Positions 1-26,617 of a stretch of 64,000 nt of DNA are shown here, piece after piece (the stretch's first letter is position 1; every line of letters starts with the position of its first letter). The notes beneath the pieces were generated by a model. That model saw only the letters and a list, made by a program, of their open reading frames with translations. It made no database searches and was not told the origin of the DNA. This DNA is from Sycon ciliatum. Its lineage: Eukaryota > Porifera > Calcarea > Leucosolenida > Sycettidae. The translations under genes were made by a program, and so were the position numbers. The DNA is taken from positions 41,229,563 to 41,293,562 of the forward strand of contig NC_088646.1 of the NCBI RefSeq assembly GCF_964019385.1, written 5' to 3'.

Positions 1-401
1 TGCTATCCTGTCTGGCAGGCTTGACTGCAACACGGCTGAAGTGGGGTGTGGAGCTAGTGCATGCAGTCGGGGGTTGGCTTGTTGTTGTTGTTGTTGTTGT
101 TGTTGTTTGGCTTTATTTATAGTGGAGTTCCAAAACAGGCCTAAACCTAATGACAATGGTCCCACTGATAATAAGAGAAAAGAAAAATATATAAAAATAA
201 GCGGACAAACAGAACAGAGAAGAAGATAGTTAGCTTCAGCTCTGACTCAGTGGAAGAGAGAACACAGCGATGTACAGCGATGTACAGAGATTGTTACATA
301 CGGTCATTACGGTGTCTTGAGCATTACTAAGATTCACTGATCTATACTTTTATATTTTAAAGTATTTATTTGTGTGTTTTTGTTGCCATGGCGATCTGCA
401 G

Positions 402-548
402 GGTCACAGGCACCCCATGGCTCCGTACCTGTTGTTCTCAGTTTGTGGTGCAATAGCGTGTGCTGGAATATACCGATTACCGGAAACCAAGGACAGGGAT
501 TTACCAGAGACGTTACAGGACTTGCACCAACTGGTGACTAAAGGCTGA
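402..548 (+). CDS. Last coding exon of an upstream SLC22-type transporter (partial gene)
   Basis: This 147-bp exon follows an AG acceptor and encodes 48 residues ending in TGA. It covers the twelfth membrane segment and the C-terminal tail, with the RLPETKDRDLPETLQDL signature typical of the end of SLC22 organic ion transporters. The other exons lie before the window. It is the same length as the last exons of the two complete transporters downstream and is identical to that of SLC22-A (22998-23144) at all but one base, which changes an Arg codon to a Ser codon. The similarity extends about 20 bases into the intron and 25 bases past the stop and then breaks off. It marks a third member of the tandem cluster. 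No AATAAA is seen within 350 bases downstream. Confidence 0.85.
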   Translation, partial: GHRHPMAPYLLFSVCGAIACAGIYRLPETKDRDLPETLQDLHQLVTKG

Positions 549-823
549 GCGACCGCTGACAGACATCTACTTCTACCGTGACTGTATACACAAAGTGACA
601 TGCAGCACTGCACTACTCACATGTACTACATGTAAAACATCTCCATCCTTGCCTCCTTTACTGAAGGCAGTGAAGCCGGAGGCCACACACACAGAGAAAT
701 TGAGAAATTATATTACCACTGATACGGTGTCTTGAACATTGCTAGGACTCACTGATCTATGGTTTAATTTTAAAAGTATTAATTTTATGTGTGTTTTTTT
801 TTTGTTGCTATGGCGATCTGCAG

Positions 824-892
824 GGTCATAGCCACCCCATGGCACCCTACCTGTTGTTGTTACTGAGTGGAGTTCATGTTTCACATGCATAA
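824..892 (+). pseudogene. Broken duplicate of the SLC22 terminal exon
   Basis: The first 36 bases after an AG acceptor match the SLC22 terminal exon (GHSHPMAPYLL); the sequence then diverges and stops at TAA after 22 codons. The preceding 100 bases also resemble the intron end before the exon at 402, including a shared run around GGCGATCTGCAG, so exon and flanking intron were duplicated together. It lacks the ETK tail and cannot complete a transporter. It could still be used as an alternative, truncated last exon of the upstream gene. Confidence 0.6.
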
Positions 893-1489
893 CAGTCATA
901 CATGCATGGCTATTGAATGGTCGGCTCTGGTGCGCATGTGCTGGACGGCAATCTATTTTAAAATATTACAATGGATGATCACCTAGTGCAACAACCATGA
1001 CTATGAGTTTTAAGAACTCTACTCTATAGCGCTTTCTTAGACTAGGTGCTAATTTTGTCACTGCTCTGACCGCCAAACTGCTGGATATAAGGACTTGCTT
1101 TCTGCGGGTTTAATCACCACTGTATTCGACTTGAAAAGTAATAATAATCGGATACGAAAGACCTAGTCGAAACATTATGGCTTCTGTGCTGCGTGTGATG
1201 ATTTGCTTTCCTTCAACCGAAAATCTATTCAACTCTAGCTATAATATATTGCTAGTGTTGTCACATTCCCATATTGCCATACTGAATAATGGAATGAGTG
1301 GAATGAGTGGAGTGGAGGCTGCGCTTGTACACCTACCGTGATACTGAGCATCACTGAGAAGTTTAGAAACAATTATGAACCCTCTGATTCTCTAAAGTGT
1401 CAGGAACGAACGACCACGCGGCACGAGGACAACTACTTCCTCTTAACGGTATTCAAAGTGCAGCCTAGGCGCCGACGACTTCCCCGCCA
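893..1489. other. Intergenic stretch, nothing recognised
   Basis: No open frame, repeat or inverted repeat of note is visible between the duplicated SLC22 exon and the first LINE-like coding trace. Base composition is mixed, with short AT-rich runs. Confidence 0.5.
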
Positions 1490-1709
1490 ACCAACCTGCG
1501 ACTGATTCCCCCACATCGCTCAGCGCATGGCTGAAAAGCTCTCAACGGTTCGGTTCCGCCCTGCCACGGTCAAGAGAGAACTCCGGCGCTTAAATGCATC
1601 GAAAGCTACTGGACCAGACGGCATTCCCGCGTGAATTCTGAAGATGTGTGCTGACCCCCTAAGTACACCACTCTCCAAACTGTTCTCCCTTAGCTTCTAC
1701 GGCATGGTT

Positions 1710-2288
1710 ATATCAAAAAGTATTCTTTCTAGACCAAAGAGTGGTATATTTGATAACATTAATTTTAATAACGATAGAAATTTTTACGATACTTCTCCAG
1801 ACGTTTCGTTGTTCTGAACAACATCGTCAGTGGATAACGAATGGAGGGCTTTGGGTGGTGGCACGGGTAAATAGGGAGTGATGGTGGTGAGATGAGGTGA
1901 GGTGAGAAGGTGAAGGTGGGAAATACATGTATCTAAGTTAATGGTGAAGGTTAGGTGCGGGTCGATACAGGTGGGAAGGGGTACACCCTTCGGGTAGAAG
2001 TGTAGGTTGGTAGAAGGTGTTCGTGTGCGTAGAAGGTGGAGTGGCGTAATGGAAGTGTCGGGTTGATAAATGTGGGAGAGAGTCTAGGTAGGGTGTGGAT
2101 CAGCAATAGGTGTTGGTGTATGTGGTGGGTAGAATTGGCAAGAGGTGTGTGTGTGTGTGTGTGAGAGTGCGAAGAAAAAAAAAAGTAAGGTAGTGAGTAT
2201 TGGTAAAAAAAAAAAAAATTCTATCGTTATTAAAATTAATGTTATCAAATATACCACTCTTTGGTCTAGAAAGAATACTTTTTGATAT
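1710..2288. mobile_element. Foldback element inserted in the LINE
   Basis: The ends are inverted repeats of about 70 bp (1710-1780 and 2218-2288) that match almost base for base. The element lies between the SFYGMV and WKTARV codons of the surrounding reverse transcriptase, so it is an insertion. The inside is G-rich and non-coding. Just inside the left arm, at 1803-1830 on the minus strand, is a CTGACGA..stem..GAAAC motif resembling a hammerhead core. ATGGTTA occurs near both flanks, but a target duplication cannot be placed with certainty. Confidence 0.75.
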
Positions 2289-3620
2289 TACAATGAGAGT
2301 GAATAATCAACGGCTTGTCCACCAACTCTTTGACTTTGGCATGGTTATGCCGACATCCTGGAAGACAGCTAGAGTCACACCCATTCACAAGAAGAAATCC
2401 AAAAACCTGCCTCAACATTACAAACCTGTGTCTCTGCTGTCTATATTCCAAAGTGATGGAAAGGATTGTCAATCGTCAGATAACCAGTTTCCTGGAGTCC
2501 CCCAATGTCATCTCCGCGAAACAGTTCGGGTTCAGAAAGGGCCTGAGCGCAGCTGACATCTTAACCAAGCTCCACTGTGAATGGTCCAGAGCAGCCGGCC
2601 TTGAAGAAGCCGCCCATGTTTTGGCGATAGATATAGCAGGCGCCTTTGATAAAGTCAGCCATGCTGGCCTGCTGCACAAGGCTTCCGTGAATGGTCTAGA
2701 CGGCCCGCTTCTCGGATGGCTGGAAAGCTACCTGCACAACCGGCGCCTGCAGGCTGTTGTGGGCGGCCAATAGTCCTTCCTGCACCATATCCAAGCAGGA
2801 GTACCACAAGGTAGCATCCTTGGACCTACGTTATTCGTCCTGTATGTAAATGACTCCAAGGACACTATGCCTGCTGGTGCTGAGCTCGCCACCTATGTAG
2901 ATGACACGACACTGTATCAGTGCATCTCTGCCACCGCCAGCATATCTGGCTCTGCAACACAACTCCAGGAAGCAGTGGACGCCGTCTCCCACTGGGGTTC
3001 CAAGTGGAAGGTCACCTTCGAGCCATCCAAATCTCAGGCCCTCATCATCGACCACCGCAAGCCTCCCCCAGCGCTCCCACCAGTGCTCTTCAATGGCGTG
3101 ACTGTTCCCGAAGAGAAGGAAATTAAACTTCTGGGCGTAGCATTCGACTCGCAACTGACCTACTCAGCACACCTCCGGGCCGTGGCCTCAAAGGCTGCCC
3201 AACGCCTACACTTCCCGAGAAAGGTTGCACCCCTGTTGGACTGTTGGCCGCACGGCAGTCTACAAAGGCTTCGTGTGGCCAACAATGGAATACCGCTGCC
3301 TGGTGTGGATGGGGTCATGCACATCCAGGCTGGACAAAATACAGCACAAGGCACTGAAGGTGATTGGCCCAGGCGCCTGGCTCCCCAGCCTGAAACACCG
3401 CCGACTGGTTGCTGCGCTTTCGTTCACGTTCAAGCTGTCCTACCTTCCAACAACAAACCCCCTGAAGCCCATCCTCCCACCTCCAGCCAACCCCCGCCCA
3501 GTGGGTGGTCGATCCACTAGGTTAGCCACGGAGACCACTGCCACCCGCTCCAGCTGAAGTCGACGCTGCCCGTGCGCATTCGTAGCAGCCTCCAGGGTTC
3601 CTACCCAGACTGCATTAGGG

Positions 3621-3954
3621 AGGTTCTGCTCTATGTTTCGGGAATGCGACGCAAAGAATCACGCGAACTCACTTCGCGTTCCCGTAACGTAAAGAAATCC
3701 TGTTCTGCTCTACGCTTCACGTACAGAAGTCACGTGGAATGTGTACTGGGAATTTCCCCTTCCATGTTTGGCAGTTTTCTGCATGCAGTTGATCGATACC
3801 CAGCAAATCCGTACGCATTTTCTCTGCGTGTGCCACAACGTAGAGAACCTCATCTCCGCGTAGAAATCTGGAGCCAAAACACGCGAAGCTGTAGACTCTA
3901 ACCCAGACACCTGCTCTCTACGTGATTTCTCTACGTTCATGTATAGCAGAACCT
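3621..3954. mobile_element. MITE-like insertion near the LINE 3' end
   Basis: The element begins AGGTTCTGCTCTA and ends with its imperfect inverse TATAGCAGAACCT. It separates the reverse-transcriptase codons ending near 3620 from the NSLP..LQSFKEK tail that resumes near 3960. Much of its right half recurs at 50305-50452, including the stretch around CACAACGTAGA and AGACTCTAACCCAGACACC, so it is a repeat family. No coding capacity is evident. Confidence 0.65.
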
Positions 3955-4479
3955 CTCTATAATTCCCTTGTGAAACAGCCTACCAGCGACCATTCTACCA
4001 GCACGGCCGCAACCCAGACAGCTCCAGTCCTTCAAGGAAAAATGCAACGAGTATCTGCTGCACCTGAACTGGCAAGCAGCCACTGACGCCCTATGAAACG
4101 GTTTAGACCAGCGCCTCACTAGCACCCCCCCCCCCCCTCCCCTTACCACAATGTGATGTTATCTTTCACTCTGCTTCTCTCACGACCATCTACCCATTGT
4201 CCTCGTTCCTGACTATTATTCATTTCCCCTCCTCCTCCCCTCCTCATGGTTTTACTGTATTATGGCGCGCTTTGTCTGCGTAGATGCCGAGATCTTTAAG
4301 GTCAGCAGAGCAGCCTGGCCCTGCCACCACTTCTCGCACATATTCGGGAATATAGTGGACTTTCGTATAAAAAATATTTTAAAAAATAGCGTATAGCACG
4401 CATGATGCATCAGAGGTACGGCGGAGTCGAAATACGACATTGAAAATAAATACAATGTCATAAGCGAGAAGGCCTTTCC

Positions 4480-6410
4480 CACTTGAGAACTTGTGGTTTG
4501 TGACAGTATGTGTGGTACTTCAGTAAACCGTGAATGCATGTGGCTGGTTCTCGCGAAGGCAGGGGTCCCTAGTAACATCGTAAACATCATCAAGTCGTTT
4601 CACACCTCCATGTCGGCTACCCTCTCCATCGGGTCAACACCCATCCAACCCATTGCAGTGAAGAGTGGTTTGCGGCAGGGCTGTTGTATGGCACCGGTTT
4701 TATTCAACATGTTCATGTGGGCTGTTTTCCAGAGATGGTCCAGAGTGGTCGAGCATGTGCCTGGTATCGGCGTCCCATTGGCACTCAATCCTGGGGGCTC
4801 GCTTTATTTCAAGAGAAAGCGTACTGACAATCAGACTACCATCAACGATTGCCAGTTCGCTGACGACTCTGCACTGTTTGCCACTACCCGTACTGCTGCT
4901 GTTCTTGCTCTGGATATGTTCATCGATGTCTCGTTTGCATTTGGTCTGACCGTCAATCTGGACAAGACCAAATTTATGGCTGTTGGCTATGGTATCGCGG
5001 ATGATGACCGACTTCCTCTTCCTGTGAAGAATGGGACATTGGAATGTGTGCGTGAGTTCCGGTACCTGGGTGCTGTTATCCTGGCCGATCTCACAAAGAT
5101 GTATCGACCCGTGTTTCATCTGCCTCCCGTGCTTTTGGAGCGCTCCGTCGTGCTGTCTTCAATAACCACAATCTCTCTCTGCGCACCAAGCGTCTGGTTT
5201 TCGAGGCCTGTGTTCTGTCCTTACTTCTCTATTGTGCGGAGACGTGGGTACCGCTGCAAAGTGATGTGTAACGGATCACATCCTTCTACTACTGGTCGCT
5301 TCTTTCTATCATGAGTGTTGCACAGTTGGATGTGTGGGACTTAAAGATAGCCCAGGACACAAAATCCTGCGTTCTGGGAACTTCTGGCACACTTCTGGCG
5401 CAGTGTGCAGTCGAGTCGAGTACAGTACTCAGTACGACTCAGGCGGACTGCAGATGCATAACAGATCTACGAGTACGAGTCTAGAAAAAAGGTCAAAGTC
5501 TGATGCGCATATATGCATCAATGGATCCTGATTTTTTTTATTACGGTTTTGCACGTTCCGGACGGACCACACTTTTCGAAAAGTGGTACGGCCATGGTCG
5601 TACCAGTCGTAGCGGGTGCTATGCCCCTGCTGAAAACATGGAATGCAGCAACCCCACTGGATATCCCCGACCGCCTCATGCAGAGAAGACTGGAATGGCT
5701 TGGGCACGTGGTGCGCATGCCTGAGGAGCGGATGTTGTTGTTTGGCACATTGCTGCCACCACGTCCAGCGTGTGGCCCGCGGAAACGATGGCGAGACGCA
5801 GTTAGGGTCGACCTGCGACGAATAAACATCGCCGATGAATCATGGTTTGACACAGCGCAGGAACGATCTGAGTGGCGGCAAGCTTATCGAGCAATACAAC
5901 CAGCTCAGAAACCGACCCGGGGGATAGTCTGCGAGGTGTGCCAGCGTGCATTTGCTCGGCAGCAAGATATCACCCGCCACGAATGCATTATGGAACGGCG
6001 TAAACCAGTCCAGCAGCAAGCCAACAGCCGCCAGTGCTCCCAGAGTCACCGATGGTTTTCGGAGTGCGGGTGGCATTGCAGTCCATCGTTGTGCCCAGTC
6101 CAGTTCTGCCCCGAATGTTGCCAATGCCACAAGCTCTTCACCTGTACTCCTATGTATTTGGAAACCGTGCTGTCCCGCTCACTGTCCCATTAATTTTGTG
6201 AACGTTGCTGCAAGTCGATCCGGGGCTTTGCTATCCACAACTGCAACCGATCCACCAGGCGCCCAACTGCTGATGAAAGGGACAAGTATTAGTTCCAATT
6301 GCAATGTCAGAATTGCCAGAGGTGTTTCAAAAGGCGAAACGGCTTATCCCGTCACCAACGCTCATCTCCTCTCGTCTCCGTCTCGCTCTACGAGAAACAC
6401 GTGACCTACA
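4480..6410 (+). mobile_element. Second decayed LINE with reverse transcriptase and C2H2 finger tail
   Basis: The open frame from 4493 to about 5085 carries AGVPSNIVNIIKSFH, the block GLRQGCCMAPVLFN and the catalytic motif QFADDSALFA, then LDKTKFM and FRYLGAVI, the order seen in RTE-like LINEs. Near 5670-5900 the typical C-terminal block appears (RRLEWLGHVVRMPEERMLLF, GPRKRWRDAVRVDL, RSEWRQAY). It is followed by CEVCQRAFARQQDITRHEC, a C2H2 finger, and a second finger remnant CQNCQRCFKRRNGLSRHQR near 6298-6354. Frameshifts around 5100-5330 and a disturbed patch near 5480-5600 show decay. The zinc fingers belong to the element, not to a host gene. Confidence 0.78.
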
Positions 6411-6472
6411 TCATGGCAGTGTTTACCAGGACCAGCACCAGGGTAGATCTACATGGTGTGTGTGCGCATGCG

Positions 6473-6506
<34 letters not shown>

Positions 6507-6560
6507 TGTGTGTCACTGTGTGTGTGTGTCACTGCGTGTGTGTGTGCGCGTGCGCGCGCG
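6473..6560. repeat. TG microsatellite with CACTG interruptions
   Basis: TG dinucleotides are interrupted at regular spacing by CAC, so a compound TGTGTGTGTCAC unit is repeated three times before grading into CG/TG alternation. This alternating purine-pyrimidine tract starts just beyond the LINE relic. Confidence 0.9.
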
Positions 6561-7370
6561 TGCATGTCAGTTTTAGACTGCAACAAAATTGTACTCTGCG
6601 AAACGATCAGTCCAATGCCACTTTTTAGTTGTGACCGGGTCAAGACAACATACATGTGTGTTCGATGGGGAGGGGGGGGGGGGGGGGGGGGACGCGGGGG
6701 TGTGAGAAGGTGAGAAGTGATTACTTGAAGTAATTACAAGATCTCACCTGGTTTTGATTGATTGGTTTCGGCATGAGGATTGTCCAAAGGCTGCGAGAGC
6801 CTATTGAGGAGATCTCCTGGGGCATGTACGACCTACATGTACCGGTATTGGAGTTGAAAACGGGAAAAAGCTAGTAGACAGGAAGTAAAATTAATAATAA
6901 TAGACTGTCATCTATTCTTTGACCGCTTTCCGACAGACGATCGAGTCGTCAAAAAATAATTGATGACTCGATCGACTCAGCTCAAGCTAGCTCAGCTGAT
7001 CAGATCATCTCATGCTCATGAGCACATCCATCAGATACTACAAAATTTATAGCTGGATTCGATGTAGATCTACATGTGCCATCCACGTGCAACATGCCCC
7101 GGCGATTCAAATGTTTTTGAAAGTGTCCTCACTGTCGACACGACTCACCGTGTCCACAAATCTCGATGACAGTCCAGAAGAGAACAAAGGACTTAGTTTT
7201 TTGTTTGTTTTCTTTCAAACAAGCATAGCAGAAGGTTTGCACGCCGTGGCATGATTTGCTCTCTGCAACGTATGTGTAGTCTGTAGGAAGTTTGCCAAGT
7301 AATTAGTTCCATGGACCATGATCGGACTCGGAGTGAGTGTTTAGTCTTACAATCAAATTTTGTTTTGCAG
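6561..7370. other. Upstream region of SLC22-A
   Basis: There is a G homopolymer at about 6668-6691 and otherwise no recognised gene. Near 6965-7010 there is a cluster of short direct and palindromic GATC- and CTCAGCT-like words. No TATA box or initiator can be assigned with confidence. TATATA lies directly against the SLC22-A start codon, too close to act as a promoter for it. A 5' untranslated exon may exist; a possible acceptor is at 7369-7370. Confidence 0.35.
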
Positions 7371-7537
7371 AAATCACATTCAATTTCACCAACACCTCAA
7401 TGCACAGACAGGTTGATCTACTACGACTAGGTACTTCAGTGTCAGTCGTGAATTATCTCTGCAAGTGAATACGTATGGAATCGTAGGAGGACGTTTGGCC
7501 AATTGGTGGCAGTCGGCTCTATGCCAGGGTTTATATA

Positions 7538-23144
<15,607 letters not shown>

Positions 23145-23402
23145 GCGGCCGCTGACAGACATCTACATTGTGCACAAACACACACTGGCTGGCATAGGAA
23201 CACTGCTTGCATATGCTTCTGGTGCTGGCGCTGGTGGTAACTCAGGACTAGTCTAATACCGTCACTGGCACCGCCGCAGACTGGAGACTGCAGAGTGGAG
23301 ACTGCAGACTGGTGAGTGGAGACTGGAGAGACATGAAGAGATCCAAGTTAGTAGCAACGCCGGTGTACAAGTCAGTACAGTGTAAGCATACGCACCGGAT
23401 TC

Positions 23403-23800
23403 ATGCCTGCTGACTGCCCAGGTCTTGATGGCTGCTGACTGCCCAGGTCTTGATGGCTGCTGACTGCCCAGGTCTTGATGGCTGCTGACTGCCCAGGTCT
23501 TGATGGCTGCTGACTGCCCAGGTCTTGATGGCTGCTGAATGCTCAGGTCTTGAATTCATGGCTGCTGAATGCTCAAGTCTTGAATTCATGGCTGCTGAAT
23601 GCTCAAGTCTTGAATATATGGCTGCTGAATGCCCAGGTCTTGAATACATGGCTGCTGAATGCTCAGGTGTTGGATACGTGGCTGCTGAATGCTCAGGTGT
23701 TGAATACATGGCTGTTGAACGCCCCAGGTCTTGAATACATGGCTGTTGAATGCTCAGGTCTTGGACTCTTGGCTATTGAATGCCCGTGTCTGTTGTATTT
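23403..23800. repeat. Minisatellite with 25-bp then about 30-bp units
   Basis: Five copies of a 25-bp unit (CTGCTGACTGCCCAGGTCTTG type) are followed by about eight longer units in which TGACTGC becomes TGAATGC and an AATTCATGG or AATACATGG spacer is added. It lies just past SLC22-A. Short reading frames on both strands are by-products. Confidence 0.9.
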
Positions 23801-25225
23801 GCGAGCCAACCAGTGAACTTGTCTGACTATATTTCCTCGGCTTCACATTCTCCAAATGTGTAATAAGCTGGGGCTGCCGTCATATCAATGGAACACGTTT
23901 ATGATCAAGGTGCGTATGATCAATGGAACACGTTTATGATCAAGGTGCGTATGATCAAGCCGGTGCGTAGTACTCTCTCTGCTCACTTTGTGTTTTACTA
24001 TGTACGTAGGTGTGTGTACGCGCTCTATCATACATTCTGCTTGCGTGTGTTGGGAACGGGGAGGGGGTTCGTTGCCTCCGCATGCGCAATGAGGGAAATC
24101 TTCTTGAATGATTCAGTACTTCATTATTCCACAAAGCTATCACTCTCGGGGCTGCCACTTGTTCTGATTTTCGGAATTGCTTTAAAGACATTGTTCCGAC
24201 AAACCGACCGAAAAGCTGCCGCACTGTCTCACTTGAACTGTTCACGAAAGTGCCTGTCGTTTCGGTCCTTGAAATCCTAAATATGCGTTGGCTTCTAAAG
24301 GGGGCATTACCCTTGCCCTCAAAGGGGCTGTGACCGGGGGCCAGACCCCCCCCCCCCCCCCTTCAGATTTCTACCAACCCTGCACTCTTGGTCTTGTTTG
24401 CTGAGACAGTGAGAGTCAGTGTGGTGTGCCATGCAGAGCTACAGTTGCATGTCTGAGACACACGGGGATCCTGCGGCAACTTTCAGTCATGCTAAGTGCT
24501 ACTACAGTAGTAGAGTCCTGGAGTGGGTGCTTAGGCCCTCATCAGACTACGTACATAGAAAATCCAGTACAAAATCACATAAAACCTAAAAGGCAACATT
24601 TTTCCATGCCTGCATTCAGACCACACATTTTACATGCAATAAAATTGCGCAAGGGGCCTGGGATGTGTGAAAGCAGCGGACAGTCGTATCCGGGTACAAA
24701 GTTCGTACAACTGCCTGGTGAAAGTACGATAAATGCAGGAAAATTGCCTTGTACAAGGGTTGGCACCCTGCCTGAAAGGATTGGGCAGCTTTTTAGGCTT
24801 CCCGCCAGATTCTTGTTGTTGTCTTGGAAACTTCTATGTAAATGTGACTTATACTTATAGGCTGTTTTGTACCTAGTCTGAAGAGGGCCTTAGTCCCAGC
24901 ACCATCATACAATGTACTTCAACAGTTCCCAAATGGCATTTTTACCTGAAGCACTTTTATACAACACAATTAAGTTCAAGCAATAGATTTAACACAGTAT
25001 ATTGGTTGAACATTAGGTGTATAGTTCAAAACGGAGATTATCCGAGACAGTGTTCACTCAAGTCGAGTCTTACCTACACGATTCATGACAGTCAACTGGG
25101 TTCCGTGTGCACGCTCAATAGTTCAAACAAACTAGAACCAGGTCAGGATGTCAACTGGGACTAAAGAGATGACAGAAAACTGTGTCACAGTGACAATACA
25201 TGGAGTGCCTACTAGATGTTACAGG
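23801..25225. other. Intergenic stretch, mostly unrecognised
   Basis: It contains a 35-bp direct duplication (about 23886-23955, GGAACACGTTTATGATCAAG) and a C homopolymer at about 24347-24361. No domain is recognised in the short open frames. Confidence 0.4.
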
Positions 25226-25227
25226 TG

Positions 25228-25403
25228 CGCTCACTGAAATCCGACCCAATGTGCAAAACTGGCACCCTCAACTTGCACAGCCCTCGACGCCCTGGCAGTG
25301 GAATGAATGCGGCTGGACGTACACATGTACACCCACAATGATGTAATCGGAACTGGTCCAGGACGCCAGCTTTGCACTTTGGGTCGGATTTCAGTGAGCG
25401 CAA
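25228..25403. repeat. Inverted repeat with arms near 28 bp
   Basis: GCGCTCACTGAAATCCGACC near 25228 is repeated inverted near 25375-25402, and the adjoining GTGCAAA also pairs. The 120-bp centre has no coding potential. It has the form of a small MITE, but no target duplication is clear. Confidence 0.55.
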
Positions 25404-25612
25404 CTGTGGCTGAAGTACACTGTTAATGCGCCGATAGCTAATGGATGGCAGTGGGAGCGTGACTATCCAAGCCATAAAGCAGTTGTGAACGAGGACAATG
25501 ATCATCAAGCCGATGGAAGGCCGCACGCTTCTTTGCATACAATTACGCTTATTGAAATTATGGTCATTGACCACCACGTGCACGGATACGCCTGGTCATT
25601 ATACGGAACGCC

Positions 25613-26617
25613 TCATTGTCCTGGTCCTTGTGTGACACCAATTATGATGGTGATATGCGTTGGCTCATCACCAACTAGCCGAATGGTATGTGGGACGTGC
25701 TGTGGCTGGTAGTTACGGCGGGAACGTGGCCAGTGTTTCCATTGACGTTTTGCGGACTTGCTCAATTTGGTTTGTTGCCTGCGAGAGGCTGCTCTGTGTG
25801 GATTATGTACATGGCTATCAGGTGCTGAAGGGCAATTCCACGCCGAGCACATTCCAGACCCACCGGCCCACTGCTTATGGATCGGCCGATTGTTATGGTT
25901 GTTCCGGTGCATTTGACCGCTAGTCCGGTCAGGGCGCTCAAACAGCATTCCCGGTGTGGGCCTGTCTGGATGAAATAATGTCGACGGGAATGGCAGCAGA
26001 GCTGCATTCTGACTTTCGTGCAGACCACCGATACTACTAGGCTCAGCCTTCACAGCGCCAGTGAGGGCCACTGGCATACGCTTGAAGCTATTGGGCTGTG
26101 CCATTGTCTGCTCTCGGCTTGGCACTGCATCTGTTTGGCACAGTGGCTGTGTGGGAATCTTGACATCCTCCAATGCCACGGAATTTGTCCTGTGCGCATC
26201 AAGCGATGAACTACGACCAGGTTGATGCGTCTCAGGCTGGGCATCAAGCGATGAACTACGACCAGGTTGATGCGTCTCAGGCTGGGCATCAAGCGATGAA
26301 CTATGACCCGGTTGATGCATCTCAGGCTGGGGTGCAGGAACAGCAACATCGCAACTCAGTCCCTGCACTCGATTGGCACGACTGCCATTGACAGCGGGTA
26401 GCTTTCCGGAAGACCGCACTGGAGCACCTCTGACGCGGCCTTGGGGCCTTGGCAGTGTCTGTTCTGGATGCCGCTGGAGTGTATTCTGTGCTGTAACTTG
26501 CTCAGTCTTTGCGGGCTGTGTGGCTATCTTGCCTTCCTCGCTAGTCGGCTGTGTTCTGGCAGCACCACTGTATCCGTTCTGGCGACCAGTCTGTGAGCGT
26601 ATAACAGAGACCAACAT
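25613..26617 (-). CDS. Unrecognised open frame, 334 codons, with internal 15-aa repeats
   Basis: I do not recognise a family. The product would be hydrophilic and rich in Ser, Pro, Gln and Arg. Three consecutive copies of QPETHQPGRSSSLDA (first copy changed at two positions) come from a 45-bp tandem repeat at about 26192-26330, which keeps frame because 45 is divisible by three. A basic patch (SKSAKRQWKHWPRSRRN) lies near the end. No membrane segment or signal peptide is seen. A CTCACAG acceptor-like word follows the eighth codon, so the frame could be an internal exon rather than an intronless gene. It is by far the longest non-repetitive open frame between the two transporters; chance, or an old mobile element, is also possible. 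Confidence 0.35.
   Translation of the reverse strand: MLVSVIRSQTGRQNGYSGAARTQPTSEEGKIATQPAKTEQVTAQNTLQRHPEQTLPRPQGRVRGAPVRSSGKLPAVNGSRANRVQGLSCDVAVPAPQPEMHQPGHSSSLDAQPETHQPGRSSSLDAQPETHQPGRSSSLDAHRTNSVALEDVKIPTQPLCQTDAVPSREQTMAQPNSFKRMPVALTGAVKAEPSSIGGLHESQNAALLPFPSTLFHPDRPTPGMLFERPDRTSGQMHRNNHNNRPIHKQWAGGSGMCSAWNCPSAPDSHVHNPHRAASRRQQTKLSKSAKRQWKHWPRSRRNYQPQHVPHTIRLVGDEPTHITIIIGVTQGPGQ
26192..26330. repeat. 45-bp tandem repeat, three copies
   Basis: The unit begins GCATCAAGCGATGAACTACG. Copies 1 and 2 are nearly identical; copy 3 has three changes. It encodes the 15-aa repeats of the minus-strand open frame. Confidence 0.9.

Larger units (their letters stand above)
1490..4097 (+). mobile_element. 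Decayed non-LTR retrotransposon (CR1/Jockey-like reverse transcriptase)
   Basis: Fragments in three frames reconstruct the order of a LINE ORF2 reverse transcriptase. The pieces are VKRELRRLNASKATGPDGIP near 1570-1625, WKTARVTPIHKK near 2360-2395, KQFGFRKGLSAADILTKL near 2520-2570, IDIAGAFDKV near 2628-2658, GVPQGSILGP near 2798-2828, the catalytic YVDDTTLYQ at 2895-2921, and a C-terminal LQSFKEKCNEYLLHLNW near 4020-4070 that ends with TGA at 4097. Several frameshifts and stops, and two inserted foldback elements (1710-2288 and 3621-3954), show that it is dead. The family assignment rests on the RT motif spacing and is approximate. Confidence 0.8.

Noticed and set aside
5900..6400. C2H2 zinc finger host gene
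   Set aside because: The fingers directly follow the LINE-type RRLEWLGHVVRMP and GPRKRWRDAV blocks and belong to the LINE protein.
7529..7537. TATATA directly before the SLC22-A ATG as a TATA box
   Set aside because: It touches the start codon, so transcription from it would exclude the ATG.
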